From NCBI RefSeq assembly GCF_019656455.1, contig NZ_BPMK01000009.1:1-64000 (forward strand): 64,000 nucleotides of DNA, written 5' to 3'. Shown here piece after piece: positions 8,985-17,336 of the stretch. The stretch comes from Noviherbaspirillum aridicola. GTDB lineage: Bacteria; Pseudomonadota; Gammaproteobacteria; Burkholderiales; Burkholderiaceae_D. Each line of letters starts with the position of its first letter. Positions within the stretch are counted from its first letter, which is position 1. Below the pieces are notes generated by a model that was not told the DNA's origin, made no database searches, and saw only the letters and a list, made by a program, of their open reading frames with translations. Position numbers and translations under genes: made by a program.

Positions 8985-9884
8985 TCAGCGATGGATCGGC
9001 GTAATGCCCTCGACGTTGCTCTTGTAGGGCGGCAGCGAAGACTGCGGCACGCCCTTGGCCTTGGCATACAGCGGCATCACCGTCGGCAGGTGCCTCTGGA
9101 TTTCCGCGATGCGCGCCTTGCCGGCCGGGTGGGTGGACAGCCACTGCAGGCTCTCGTTCTTCTGCACCATGGCCATCTTGCGCCACAGCGCGATGCCGGC
9201 GCGCGGGTCGTAGCCGGCGCGCGCGACGATATCCAGGCCGACGAGGTCGGCCTCGGTCTCGTCGTCGCGGGAAAACTTGAGCATGGTGAGATTGGCGACG
9301 CCGCCGGTCGCAGCACCGGCGAGATTGGGGTCGATTCCCAGCAGCGCCGACAGGCCGATGCCGGCGATCTTGGCGCCCGCGCTGGCAAGGCCCGATTTGG
9401 CGACCCGCTCGCGGCCGTGCTCCCGCAGGGCGTGGGCGATCTCATGGCCCATCACGATGGCGACCTCGTCATCGGTCAGCTTGAGCTGGTTGAGGATGCC
9501 GGAGAAAAACGCGATCTTCCCGCCCGGCATGCAGAAGGCGTTGATTTCCTTCGAGCCGATCAGGCTGACTTCCCATTTCCACTGCCGGGCGCGCGGATTC
9601 CAGCGCTCGGCATGCGGAATCAGTTTCTTCGCGATCGCGTTGAGCCGCTGCAGCTGCGGATTGTCGGCCGGCGCCAGCGCGCGGTGCTGCGCGGCCTGGT
9701 TTTTCATTTCCAGATATTGCTGCGCCGCGGCGGCTTCCAGCTCTTCCTCCGGCACCAGCTTGCGCAGCGCCGACATTTCCTCGACCTTGACGCCGTCGCT
9801 GCTGACTTCATCCTTCGCCAGTGCCCACGGCGCCGCGGTGCCGAGCGCCACCAGCGTCACGGTCAGCGGAATCAGCGGCATCAT
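8985..9884 (-). CDS. M48-family zinc metalloprotease, exported
   Basis: 299 residues. An N-terminal hydrophobic segment (~1-23, ending in ALA) predicts export to the periplasm or membrane attachment. The zinc motif HEIAH is at 147-151, and the third ligand is probably Glu209 in the ETEAD segment. There is no TPR repeat region, so it is the short M48C/Ste24-like form related to BepA/LoiP-type outer-membrane quality-control proteases rather than HtpX. The start is the ATG overlapping the upstream permease stop in an ATGA arrangement, so translation is probably coupled. Substrates unknown. Confidence 0.9.
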   Translation of the reverse strand: MMPLIPLTVTLVALGTAAPWALAKDEVSSDGVKVEEMSALRKLVPEEELEAAAAQQYLEMKNQAAQHRALAPADNPQLQRLNAIAKKLIPHAERWNPRARQWKWEVSLIGSKEINAFCMPGGKIAFFSGILNQLKLTDDEVAIVMGHEIAHALREHGRERVAKSGLASAGAKIAGIGLSALLGIDPNLAGAATGGVANLTMLKFSRDDETEADLVGLDIVARAGYDPRAGIALWRKMAMVQKNESLQWLSTHPAGKARIAEIQRHLPTVMPLYAKAKGVPQSSLPPYKSNVEGITPIHR

Positions 9885-11383
9885 GTCTTTTGTTCCTCCG
9901 AGGCGGCGAGCAGCGTCTTGATCCAGGGCAGCAGCGCATAGGCCGGGAAGGCCAGCACGAAGGTCAGCAGGAAATACGCCGCATAACCCATCTCCTGCGC
10001 GCCGATGCCGCCCGCCCAGCCGGCGATCGAACGCGAGAAGGCGAAGATCGACGACAGGATCGCATATTCCGTCGTGGCGCGCGATTTGTCGACGATGGCC
10101 ATCAGGAAGGCGAGGAAGGCGGCGGTGCCGAGTCCGCCGGTAAAGGATTCGATGGCGCTGGCGCCGTACATGATGGCCTGGTGCGCGAGCGCGATGTCGG
10201 CGCCCTGCGCGGCGCGTGGCACGATGGCGGCGGCGATCACGTAGCCGATGTTGGACAGCGCCTGCCACAGGCCGAGCACCCACAATCCCCTGAAGATGCC
10301 CACCTTGTCGGTGTACCAGCCGCCGATGATGCCGCCGGCGATCGACAGTCCGAGCCCGAGGTTGACCGAGACCAGCCCGATCTGCGTATTGGTGAAGCCG
10401 CTGTCGACCCAGAACGGCTTGATCATGAAGCCGATCGAGGAATCCGCCAGCTTGAAGATCAGGATGAAGCCGATCAGCAGCAGCGCGTTCTGCTTGTTGA
10501 GCAGCGACACGATGGCGCCGAACATCGGGCCGGAGGCGGAGGCCGCCGACTGCTGCGCCGACTGGCCGCGGATGGCGCGGGTGAACAGGAAGGCGGCGAG
10601 CAGGATCAGGCCGACCGGCGCCCCGCCTTTGAACCACCAGGCCGACTTGTAGGGCTTGAGCGCGGCGATGTCGACCGCGCCGAGCACCGGCCACAGCAGG
10701 CCGGCGATGAACAGCAGGATGGCCACGATCAGCACCGGCTGCTGCGCCAGTGCCGCCATTTCGCCACGCAGGCTGGATGGCGCCTCGGCGGCGGGACGCG
10801 GCGGTTCCTTGGGCGCGAACAGGCTGGTGGCGGCGATCAGGAAGAACAGTACCGAGGCCAGACCATAGGTCGCGGTCCAGCCGGCGACGTCGGAAAACCA
10901 GAGCAGGATGCCGGCGGCCAGCATGCCGACGCGGTAGAAGCCGATGCGGAAACCGTTGGCCAGACCCAGTTCCTGCTTGTTGAGCTGCTCGATCGTATAC
11001 CCGTCGATGGCGATGTCATTGGTCGCCGACAGCGCGGTGAAGGCGCCGATCGCGAACCAGACCCAGGGACCGAAGCCGGCTTCGCGCGCGCAGATGATCA
11101 TCACCAGGCCCATGCCGACGTCGGCCGCCGCCATCCAGTAGCGGTGGCGGCGGGTGAAGTCGATCAGCGGCGCCCACAGGAATTTCAGCGTCCACGACAG
11201 GCCGAGCAGGCTGAGCAGGCCGATCTTCGACAGCTCCACGCCCTGCTGGCGGAAATACACCGGAAAGAGATCGAAGAACAACCCGAGCGGGAAGCCTTCG
11301 GAGAAATACAGCAAGCTGATCCAGAACAGCTTGGACTTGAGGATTTTGGGCTGCGCGGCGGTCTGGCTTGCTGAAAGGCTCAT
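9881..11383 (-). CDS. MFS permease, AmpG-like (muropeptide transporter family)
   Basis: 500-residue inner-membrane protein with about 12 hydrophobic segments. The N-terminal segment reading YFSEGFPLG and the NDIAIDGY segment are characteristic of the AmpG/acetyl-CoA transporter branch of the MFS. AmpG imports anhydromuropeptides for peptidoglycan recycling; that role is plausible here but not proved. It overlaps metW upstream and the M48 protease downstream by 4 bases each (ATGA), so it lies inside the metX operon. The loop after TM6 contains a low-complexity Ser/Ala/Gln stretch. Confidence 0.87.
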   Translation of the reverse strand: MSLSASQTAAQPKILKSKLFWISLLYFSEGFPLGLFFDLFPVYFRQQGVELSKIGLLSLLGLSWTLKFLWAPLIDFTRRHRYWMAAADVGMGLVMIICAREAGFGPWVWFAIGAFTALSATNDIAIDGYTIEQLNKQELGLANGFRIGFYRVGMLAAGILLWFSDVAGWTATYGLASVLFFLIAATSLFAPKEPPRPAAEAPSSLRGEMAALAQQPVLIVAILLFIAGLLWPVLGAVDIAALKPYKSAWWFKGGAPVGLILLAAFLFTRAIRGQSAQQSAASASGPMFGAIVSLLNKQNALLLIGFILIFKLADSSIGFMIKPFWVDSGFTNTQIGLVSVNLGLGLSIAGGIIGGWYTDKVGIFRGLWVLGLWQALSNIGYVIAAAIVPRAAQGADIALAHQAIMYGASAIESFTGGLGTAAFLAFLMAIVDKSRATTEYAILSSIFAFSRSIAGWAGGIGAQEMGYAAYFLLTFVLAFPAYALLPWIKTLLAASEEQKT

Positions 11384-11991
11384 GCACTTGTCTTTTTGCG
11401 TAGGCGGAACACGGCGAGGCTGCCGCGCCAGTTAGGCATGAATTTCACGGGGTTTCCCTCGTGCAATGCAATGCACTCGAGCACTTCGAGCCCCACTTTG
11501 TTGGCGAGTTCCTGAAAGTCAAAAATAGTCGCGCAACGCACGTTGGGCGTGTCATACCACTCATATGGCAGCGACTTCGACACCGGCATGCGCCCGCGCA
11601 GCAGCGCGAAACGGTGCGGCCAGTAGGCGAAGTTTGGGAAAGAGACAATCGCCTCGCGGCCGACGCGCGCGATCTCGGCGAGCACGTCTTCCACGTTCTT
11701 CATCATCTGCAGCGCGGACAGGCAGAGCACGGTGTCGAACGCATCGTCGGCGAACATCGCCAGCCCCGCTTCCAGATCCTGCTGGATCACGGACACGCCG
11801 CGCCCCACGCAGGCCGGTATCTTGTTGTCATCGATTTCGACGCCGTAGCCGATGCAGTGCTTGTCGCTCTGCAGGTAGTCCAGCATCACGCCGTCGCCGC
11901 AGCCGAGGTCGAGCACGTGCGAGGCGGGCCGCACCCAGTGGGCGATGAAGGCGAGGTCGGCGCGCAGCACGGAGAGGTCGCGGAAATTCAT
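11380..11991 (-). CDS. metW: MetW, methionine-biosynthesis methyltransferase-like protein
   Basis: 203 residues. The SAM-binding fold is shown by VLDLGCGDG near residues 26-34 and an acidic VEID at ~51-54. The family is nearly always encoded directly after metX in beta- and gammaproteobacteria and is needed with MetX for homoserine acylation in several species. A methyl-transfer reaction has not been settled. Overlaps metX by 4 bases (ATGA) and the permease gene by 4 bases, so the three are translationally coupled. Confidence 0.95.
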   Translation of the reverse strand: MNFRDLSVLRADLAFIAHWVRPASHVLDLGCGDGVMLDYLQSDKHCIGYGVEIDDNKIPACVGRGVSVIQQDLEAGLAMFADDAFDTVLCLSALQMMKNVEDVLAEIARVGREAIVSFPNFAYWPHRFALLRGRMPVSKSLPYEWYDTPNVRCATIFDFQELANKVGLEVLECIALHEGNPVKFMPNWRGSLAVFRLRKKTSA

Positions 11992-13127
11992 GGCCGGCCT
12001 CCCTCGTTCCAGATGCGGTCAAAGTAGGCTTTCACGGTATGCATGTAGCGGGGGTCTTCCAGCAGGAAGGCGTCGTGGCCGTGCGGCGCATCGATCTCGG
12101 CATAGGAGACGCGGCGCTTGTTGCGCACCAGCGCCTGCACGATCTCGCGGCTGCGCTCGGGCGAGAAGCGCCAGTCGGTGGTGAACGACACCAGCAGGAA
12201 TTGCGCCTGCGTCGGCGCCAGCGCCTTCGCCAGGTCGTCGCCGCATTCCCGCGCCGGGTCGAAGTAATCGAGCGCCTTGGTGATCAGCAGATAGGTGTTG
12301 GCGTCGAAATACTCGGAAAACTTGTCGCCCTGATAGCGCAGGTAAGACTCGATCTCGAAATCGATGCCGTAGCCGAACTGGTAGTCGCCGTTGCGCAGGT
12401 CGCGGCCGAATTTCTCGGCCATGCTGTCATCGGACAGGTAGGTGATGTGGCCGACCATGCGCGCCACCCGCAGGCCGCGCTTCGGCACCACGCCGTGTTC
12501 ATAGAAATGGCCGCCGTGGAAATCCGGATCGGTCAGGATGGCCTGCCGCGCGACGTCGTTGAATGCGATGTTCTGCGCCGACAGCTTGGGCGTGGACGCG
12601 ATCACCACGCAGTGCCGCAGCCGCTTCGGATACAGCATGCTCCAGGACAGCGCCTGCATGCCGCCGAGCGAGCCGCCCATCACCGCCGCGAACTGTTCGA
12701 TCCCGAGTTCGTCCGCGAGACGGGCCTGCGCCGCCACCCAGTCTTCCACCGTCACCACCGGGAAGTCGGCGCCGTAGGGCTTGCCGGTGGCCGGATTGAC
12801 ATGCATCGGCCCGGTCGAGCCGAAGCAGGAGCCGAGGTTGTTGACGCCGATGACGAAGAAGCGGTCGGTGTCCACCGGCTTGCCCGGGCCCACCATGTTG
12901 TCCCACCAGCCGACGTTCTTGCTGCCGTCGGCGCCCTCGTACATGCCCGCCACATGGTGGGAGGCATTGAGCGCATGGCAGATCAGCACCGCGTTGGAGC
13001 GGTCGGCGTTGAGCGTGCCATAGGTTTCATAAACGAGGTTGTAGCCGCCGATGGAAGCGCCGCTGCGCAGGGTCAGCGGCTCGGCGAAGTGCATGGTTTT
13101 CGGGGTGACGATTCCGACGGATGACAT
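11988..13127 (-). CDS. metX: Homoserine O-acyltransferase
   Basis: First committed step of methionine synthesis: transfers an acetyl (or succinyl) group from acyl-CoA to homoserine. 379 residues, alpha/beta-hydrolase fold. The nucleophile elbow GGSLGG gives Ser153; Asp318 and His351 fit the rest of the triad. The start [10 protein letters not shown] is chosen because the upstream in-frame extension would translate the terminator hairpin. First gene of the operon metX-metW-permease-M48-oxoprolinase. Its 5' leader carries a SAM-II-type aptamer and an intrinsic terminator, so excess SAM should shut transcription. Acetyl versus succinyl specificity cannot be decided here. Confidence 0.96.
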   Translation of the reverse strand: MSSVGIVTPKTMHFAEPLTLRSGASIGGYNLVYETYGTLNADRSNAVLICHALNASHHVAGMYEGADGSKNVGWWDNMVGPGKPVDTDRFFVIGVNNLGSCFGSTGPMHVNPATGKPYGADFPVVTVEDWVAAQARLADELGIEQFAAVMGGSLGGMQALSWSMLYPKRLRHCVVIASTPKLSAQNIAFNDVARQAILTDPDFHGGHFYEHGVVPKRGLRVARMVGHITYLSDDSMAEKFGRDLRNGDYQFGYGIDFEIESYLRYQGDKFSEYFDANTYLLITKALDYFDPARECGDDLAKALAPTQAQFLLVSFTTDWRFSPERSREIVQALVRNKRRVSYAEIDAPHGHDAFLLEDPRYMHTVKAYFDRIWNEGGRP

Positions 13128-13165
13128 AGGGGTCCAGGGATGGGGCCGATGTTCCGGCCCCGCAA

Positions 13166-13200
13166 ACAAAAAAGCCCGAAGGCGGGCAGCTCGTCGGGCT
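13166..13200 (-). terminator. Intrinsic terminator in the metX leader
   Basis: On the minus strand AGCCCGA and TCGGGCT form a stem, with an alternative inner GCCCG/CGGGC pairing, followed by a run of six T. It lies between the SAM-II-type aptamer and the metX start, so it is an attenuator rather than a gene-end terminator. Its GCCCGC stretch could pair with GCGGGC in the aptamer to form an antiterminator (inference). Confidence 0.85.
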
Positions 13201-13220
13201 CTCGTGGCTTGGTTCAAGCA

Positions 13221-13271
13221 CGCTTTAGCCGTATTTATTTCGCGCCCGCAAGCTGATACTCAAATCGGCGC
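13221..13271 (-). promoter_or_regulatory. SAM-II (SAM-alpha) type riboswitch upstream of metX
   Basis: On the minus strand GCGCC (13271-13267) and GGCGC form P1. The loop begins GATTTGA and ends AGCTTGC. The 3' part holds AAATAAAT then GGCTAAAGCG, whose AAGC can pair with GCTT of the loop to make the pseudoknot. Order and conserved bases match the SAM-II class first described upstream of metX/metA. A sigma70-like promoter starts transcription about two bases before P1. Unlike textbook SAM-II, which masks the ribosome site, this one is followed by an intrinsic terminator. Confidence 0.9.
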
Positions 13272-13279
13272 GTTGCGTA

Positions 13280-13308
13280 AGAATAACGAAGTCGGTTTGC
13301 GGCGTCAA
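13280..13308 (-). promoter_or_regulatory. Sigma70-type promoter of the metX operon
   Basis: On the minus strand TTGACG (-35) and TATTCT (-10) are separated by 17 bases. The predicted start, ~13273, is directly at the 5' edge of the SAM-II-type aptamer. Confidence 0.75.
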
Positions 13309-13409
13309 ACCGCGGTTGCCCGTTTTTCCAGGCGGGGGCCGTCGCCGGTGCGCCGACCATGAGAAATTGCATATATCGCAATGCCGCGCGACGCACTACG
13401 ATTTCGGGC

Positions 13410-13670
13410 ATGACCAGGACCCTCTTCATCGGCGTGCTCGGCTTCATGTGTCTTTATGTGCCCATGAACCTCATCCCCCGCCTCGCGCGCCGCTTCCATC
13501 TGCTGCCGGTCTGGCTGCTGGCGGTCGGCCTGTTCATGCTGCTCTACTGGTTCGGCGCGCTGCATTTCACGCCTTCGCAGCGTCTGCTGCGGGGACTGGG
13601 CAATGGCGCGACCGTGGCGACGATAGGCGCGGGCCTGGTCCTGCTGCGCAGGAAGGCCGGCGGCTCGTGA
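13410..13670 (+). CDS. Small hydrophobic membrane protein, unknown
   Basis: 86 residues with two clear hydrophobic segments (about 4-22 and 31-50) and a weaker third near 68-80, separated by basic loops. No family recognised. The start is uncertain: the ATG at 13410 has a poor ribosome site, and an upstream ATG at 13359 would add 17 residues with no hydrophobic character. It is divergent from the metX leader and precedes tctC by ~180 bases. Confidence 0.6.
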   Translation: MTRTLFIGVLGFMCLYVPMNLIPRLARRFHLLPVWLLAVGLFMLLYWFGALHFTPSQRLLRGLGNGATVATIGAGLVLLRRKAGGS

Positions 13671-13853
13671 ACGCGACCGGGCATCGTGCCGGCCGTCGCC
13701 CGCAGTACCCGCGGTTGCGCCAGAACAAACCGGCATGAAGTCTCTCGCCCGTTTATTGAGCAGCGCGCTAACGTATGCGGATTCGCGCATTTCGCGGCCC
13801 GCGCACGATGCGTACGAAGGCCCGACCCCAACAATCAAACAGAGGAGACCGCC

Positions 13854-14831
13854 ATGCCATCCCCCACCCGCCTTTCCCTTTCCCGGCTGCTCGCCGCCTC
13901 CGTCACCGCCCTCGGCCTGCTCGCCGCCGCGCCCGCCCAGGCGCTCGACACCGTAAAGATCCTGGTGCCGGCCAATCCCGGCGGCGGCTGGGACCAGACC
14001 GGCCGCGGCCTGCAGCAGGCGCTGCAGCAGTCGGGCGTGAAGAAGGTCCAGGTCGACAACAAGGGCGGCGCGGCCGGCACCATCGGGCTGGCGCAGTTCG
14101 TCAACTCGGCCAAGGGCGACGGCGGCGCGCTGCTGGTCGGCGGCAGCGTGATGGTCGGCGGCATCGCGCTCAACAAGTCGCCGGTCAAGCTGTCTCAGGT
14201 GACGCCGATCGCGCGCCTGACCGGCGAATACGACGTGCTGGTGGTGCCCGCCGATTCGCCGATCAAGTCGGTCAAGGACCTGATGGAGCGTTTCAAGGCC
14301 AATCCCGGCAGCGTGTCCTGGGGCGGCGGTTCGGCCGGCGGCACCGACCACATCATCGTGGCGATGATCGCGCAGAACCAGGGCGTCGACGTCGGCAAGA
14401 TCAACTACATCGCCCACTCCGGCGGCGGCGAGGCGGCGGCGGCCATCATGGGCGGGCATGTCACCGTCGGCCTGTCCGGCTACAACGAATTCGCCGGCCA
14501 GATCGCGACCAAGAAACTGCGGCCGCTGGCGGTGACCTCGCCGCAGCGCCTGCCCGGCCTCGACATCCCCACGCTCAGGGAACAGGGCGTCGATGTCGAA
14601 CTGGCCAACTGGCGCGGCGTCTTCGGCGGCCCCGGCATCAGCGACGCGCAGAAGAAGGAGCTGACGGCGGCGGTCGAGAAGGCGGTCAAGAGCCAGGCCT
14701 GGCAAGACCTGCTGAAGAAGAACGGCTGGAGCGACGTCTATCTCGCCGGCGACGCCTTCAGGAACTACGTCGAAAGCGAAGTCGCGAGCACCGAGAAAAT
14801 CGTCGGCACCCTCGGCCTGGCCAAGAAGTAA
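13854..14831 (+). CDS. tctC: Tripartite tricarboxylate transporter substrate-binding protein (Bug family)
   Basis: 325-residue periplasmic binding protein with a signal peptide (basic start, hydrophobic core, cleavage near the AQA-L at ~29-32). The mature part opens with VKILVPANPGGGWDQTGR, the usual N-terminus of Bug/TctC proteins, which bind carboxylates by water-mediated contacts. AGAGGAG lies 6 bases before the ATG. First gene of tctCBA, with 3- and 1-base gaps to the membrane subunits. No TctDE-type two-component pair is adjacent. The ligand could be citrate or another dicarboxylate or tricarboxylate; not determinable here. Confidence 0.93.
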   Translation: MPSPTRLSLSRLLAASVTALGLLAAAPAQALDTVKILVPANPGGGWDQTGRGLQQALQQSGVKKVQVDNKGGAAGTIGLAQFVNSAKGDGGALLVGGSVMVGGIALNKSPVKLSQVTPIARLTGEYDVLVVPADSPIKSVKDLMERFKANPGSVSWGGGSAGGTDHIIVAMIAQNQGVDVGKINYIAHSGGGEAAAAIMGGHVTVGLSGYNEFAGQIATKKLRPLAVTSPQRLPGLDIPTLREQGVDVELANWRGVFGGPGISDAQKKELTAAVEKAVKSQAWQDLLKKNGWSDVYLAGDAFRNYVESEVASTEKIVGTLGLAKK

Positions 14832-14834
14832 GCG

Positions 14835-15317
14835 ATGGCCGCGCACCGCCGCCTCCACATCGGTGAACTGCTGGTGTCGCTCGGTCTGGCCGCGCTCGGC
14901 ATCTTCATCGTCGCCGGCGCCGGCGAGATTGGCGGCACCGGCGGCTATGAGCAGCTCGGCCCGCGCGCCTTCCCCTACCTGGTCGGCACCGGCCTGCTGA
15001 TCATCGGCGCCGTACTCGCGTGGCAGGCGGTGGCGGGCGGCTGGCGCAGCGTGCCGCTGGACGAAGCGCACGAGGCGCCCGACTGGCTCGCCTTTCTCAT
15101 CCTCGGCGCCGCCATCCTGCTGCACATGGCGGCGATCGCCTGGGCTGGCTTCGTGCTCGCATCGACCTTCCTGTTTGCGCTGATCGCCCGCGCCTTCGGC
15201 AGCCGGCGCGTGCTGCGCGACATCCTGTGCGGCCAGGTGCTGTCGCTGCTGGCCTATCTGCTGTTTACCCGCGGACTCGGACTGAACCTGCCTGCCGGCC
15301 TGCTCGGAGGATTCTGA
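14835..15317 (+). CDS. tctB: Tripartite tricarboxylate transporter small membrane subunit TctB
   Basis: 160-residue inner-membrane protein with four predicted membrane segments (about 11-29, 47-66, 86-112, 133-150). This is the standard topology and length for TctB, the small partner of TctA. It sits between tctC and tctA with almost no intergenic space, so all three are one operon. Confidence 0.92.
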   Translation: MAAHRRLHIGELLVSLGLAALGIFIVAGAGEIGGTGGYEQLGPRAFPYLVGTGLLIIGAVLAWQAVAGGWRSVPLDEAHEAPDWLAFLILGAAILLHMAAIAWAGFVLASTFLFALIARAFGSRRVLRDILCGQVLSLLAYLLFTRGLGLNLPAGLLGGF

Positions 15318-15318
15318 G

Positions 15319-16827
15319 ATGGAAGCCTTCAATTCCCTGCTGTCCGGCTTCGAGGTCGCGCTCACGCTGCAGAACCTCTTGCTCGGCCTGATCGGCGTCA
15401 CCCTCGGCACCCTGGTCGGCGTGCTGCCGGGCGTGGGTCCGGCGCTCACCGTGGCGCTGCTGCTGCCGGCCACCTCCGGCTTCGATCCGACCGGGGCGCT
15501 GATCATGTTCGCCGGCATTTACTACGGCGCGATGTACGGCGGCTCGACCACCTCCATCCTGCTCAACACGCCCGGCGAGTCGGCCACCATCGTCACCGCG
15601 CTGGAAGGCAACATCATGGCCAAGGCCGGGCGCGGCGGCCCGGCGCTGTCCACCGCGGCGATCGGCTCCTTCGTCGCCGGCACGCTGTCGGTGCTGATGC
15701 TGACGCTGGTGGCGCCGCTGGTGGTGGACCTCGCGCTCAAGTTCGGGCCGGCGGAGTATTTCGCGGTGATGGTGCTCGCCTTCGCCACCGTCTCCACGCT
15801 GCTCGGCGCCTCCATCGCGCGCGGACTGGCGAGCCTGTTCTTCGGACTGTTCATCGGCCTGATCGGCATCGACGGCCAGACCGGGCAGTCGCGGTACACC
15901 ATGGGCATTCCTGAACTGCTCGACGGTATCGACGTCGTGGTCGCCGCGGTCGGCCTGTTCGCGGTCGGCGAGACGCTGTATCTCGCCACCTACCTGAACA
16001 AGTCCGAGGACAGGCTGGAGCAGCTCAAGGGTTCGATCTGGATGTCGGCCGCCGACTGGGCGCGCTCCTGGAAGCCGTGGCTGCGCGGCACGGTGCTCGG
16101 CTTTCCGATCGGCGCGATGCCGGCCGGCGGCTCGGAGATACCCACCTTCATGTCCTATGCGCTCGAAAAGCGGCTCAGCCGCCATCCCGAGGAATTCGGC
16201 AAGGGCGCGATCGAGGGCGTGGCGGGGCCGGAGGCGGCGAACAACGCGGCCAGCACCGGCACGCTGGCGATGCTGCTCACCATCGGCCTGCCGACGTCCG
16301 CCACCGCGGCCATCGTGCTGGCCGCATTCCAGCAATACGGCCTGCAGCCCGGTCCGCTGCTGTTCGCCTCACAGCCGCAACTGGTGTGGGGGCTGATCGC
16401 CAGCATGTACATCGGCAACGTGCTGCTGCTGGTGCTCAACCTGCCGCTGGTGGGACTGTGGATACGGCTGCTGTCGATACCGCGTCCGCTGCTGTACGGC
16501 GGCATCCTGATCTTCGCCACGCTCGGCGCCTACGGCATCCGCAATTCCTGGTTCGACCTGCTGCTGCTGTACATCATCGGCCTGATCGGCTTTCTGATGC
16601 GGCGCTATGACATCCCGGTCGCGCCCACCATCGTCGGCATGATCCTCGGCCCGATGGCGGAACAGCAGCTGCGCCGCGCACTGTCGATCAGCCAGGGCGA
16701 TCCCTCGGTGTTTGTCACGCGGCCGATTTCGGCGGCGCTGCTCGCGCTGACGGTGGCGGCGGTGGTCGGGCCGCTGCTGCTGAAGCGGCGGGCGCGGCGG
16801 AAAGACGCGCCGTCCGCCCCGCGCTAG
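15319..16827 (+). CDS. tctA: Tripartite tricarboxylate transporter large membrane subunit TctA
   Basis: 502-residue inner-membrane permease with about 11-12 hydrophobic segments. The conserved [17 protein letters not shown] region near residue 35 and the [11 protein letters not shown] region near 330 identify TctA. It uses the ion gradient to import the carboxylate delivered by the TctC-type binding protein. Length is the family norm. It starts one base after the tctB stop. Confidence 0.94.
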   Translation: MEAFNSLLSGFEVALTLQNLLLGLIGVTLGTLVGVLPGVGPALTVALLLPATSGFDPTGALIMFAGIYYGAMYGGSTTSILLNTPGESATIVTALEGNIMAKAGRGGPALSTAAIGSFVAGTLSVLMLTLVAPLVVDLALKFGPAEYFAVMVLAFATVSTLLGASIARGLASLFFGLFIGLIGIDGQTGQSRYTMGIPELLDGIDVVVAAVGLFAVGETLYLATYLNKSEDRLEQLKGSIWMSAADWARSWKPWLRGTVLGFPIGAMPAGGSEIPTFMSYALEKRLSRHPEEFGKGAIEGVAGPEAANNAASTGTLAMLLTIGLPTSATAAIVLAAFQQYGLQPGPLLFASQPQLVWGLIASMYIGNVLLLVLNLPLVGLWIRLLSIPRPLLYGGILIFATLGAYGIRNSWFDLLLLYIIGLIGFLMRRYDIPVAPTIVGMILGPMAEQQLRRALSISQGDPSVFVTRPISAALLALTVAAVVGPLLLKRRARRKDAPSAPR

Positions 16828-16934
16828 CGATGCCATCGCTTGTAATAACTGCTTACATTGATGGGCGCAGGCGTACCGCACGCTCGCGGCGCCGCCGCTA
16901 CACTGGCGCCATTCGCATTCCCCTATCGATCGAC

Positions 16935-17261
16935 ATGATGAAACCGTTCCGCATGACCCTGCTGCTTCCCGTACTGCTGCTCGCCCTGCCCGCCGCCGTC
17001 CAGGCCGATCCCTGGAAAGACGAAAGCGGCCACGGCAAGGGCAGAAAACATGACCGTCGCGAGTACAAGGAAGAGTACTGGGACGGCAACTGCAAGGTCG
17101 AGCGCAAGTTCGAGAAGAACGGCGAGTACAAGGAAGAACGCAAGTGCAAGCCGGTCCGCCACGGCTACTACGAAGCGGCGCCCGTCCATGTGCCGGCGCC
17201 CGCGCCCGTCGTGGTGGAGCCCGGCATCACCATCCACGGCACGGTCAGGATTCCGCAGTAG
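16935..17261 (+). CDS. Small exported basic protein, unknown
   Basis: 108 residues. The start is one of two adjacent ATGs (16935 or 16938). Residues 1-~25 form a signal peptide with an AVQA cleavage site. The mature part is highly charged, with a region rich in Lys, Glu and Arg (EYKEEYWDGNCKVERKFEKN) containing two Cys, then a Pro/Val-rich tail. A similar charged EYKEE/CKVERK pattern occurs in small exported proteins of Burkholderiales, but no function is known to me. A strong terminator follows 20 bases after the stop. Confidence 0.8.
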   Translation: MMKPFRMTLLLPVLLLALPAAVQADPWKDESGHGKGRKHDRREYKEEYWDGNCKVERKFEKNGEYKEERKCKPVRHGYYEAAPVHVPAPAPVVVEPGITIHGTVRIPQ

Positions 17262-17280
17262 CACGCGCCCCGGAAGCGAC

Positions 17281-17320
17281 AAGGCCCGCGAGACTTCGGT
17301 CCGCGGGCCTTTCTTGTCTT
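17281..17320 (+). terminator. Intrinsic terminator after the small exported protein gene
   Basis: AGGCCCGCG and CGCGGGCCT form a 9-bp stem around an 11-base loop, followed by a T-rich tract (TTCTTGTCTT). It separates this gene from the convergent ptsI. Confidence 0.85.
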
Positions 17321-17336
17321 CGGGCACGGCGCGCTG

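Noticed and set aside
13128-13217. Upstream extension of metX to an earlier start
   Set aside because: It would translate the terminator hairpin of the riboswitch leader and has no resemblance to MetX N-termini.
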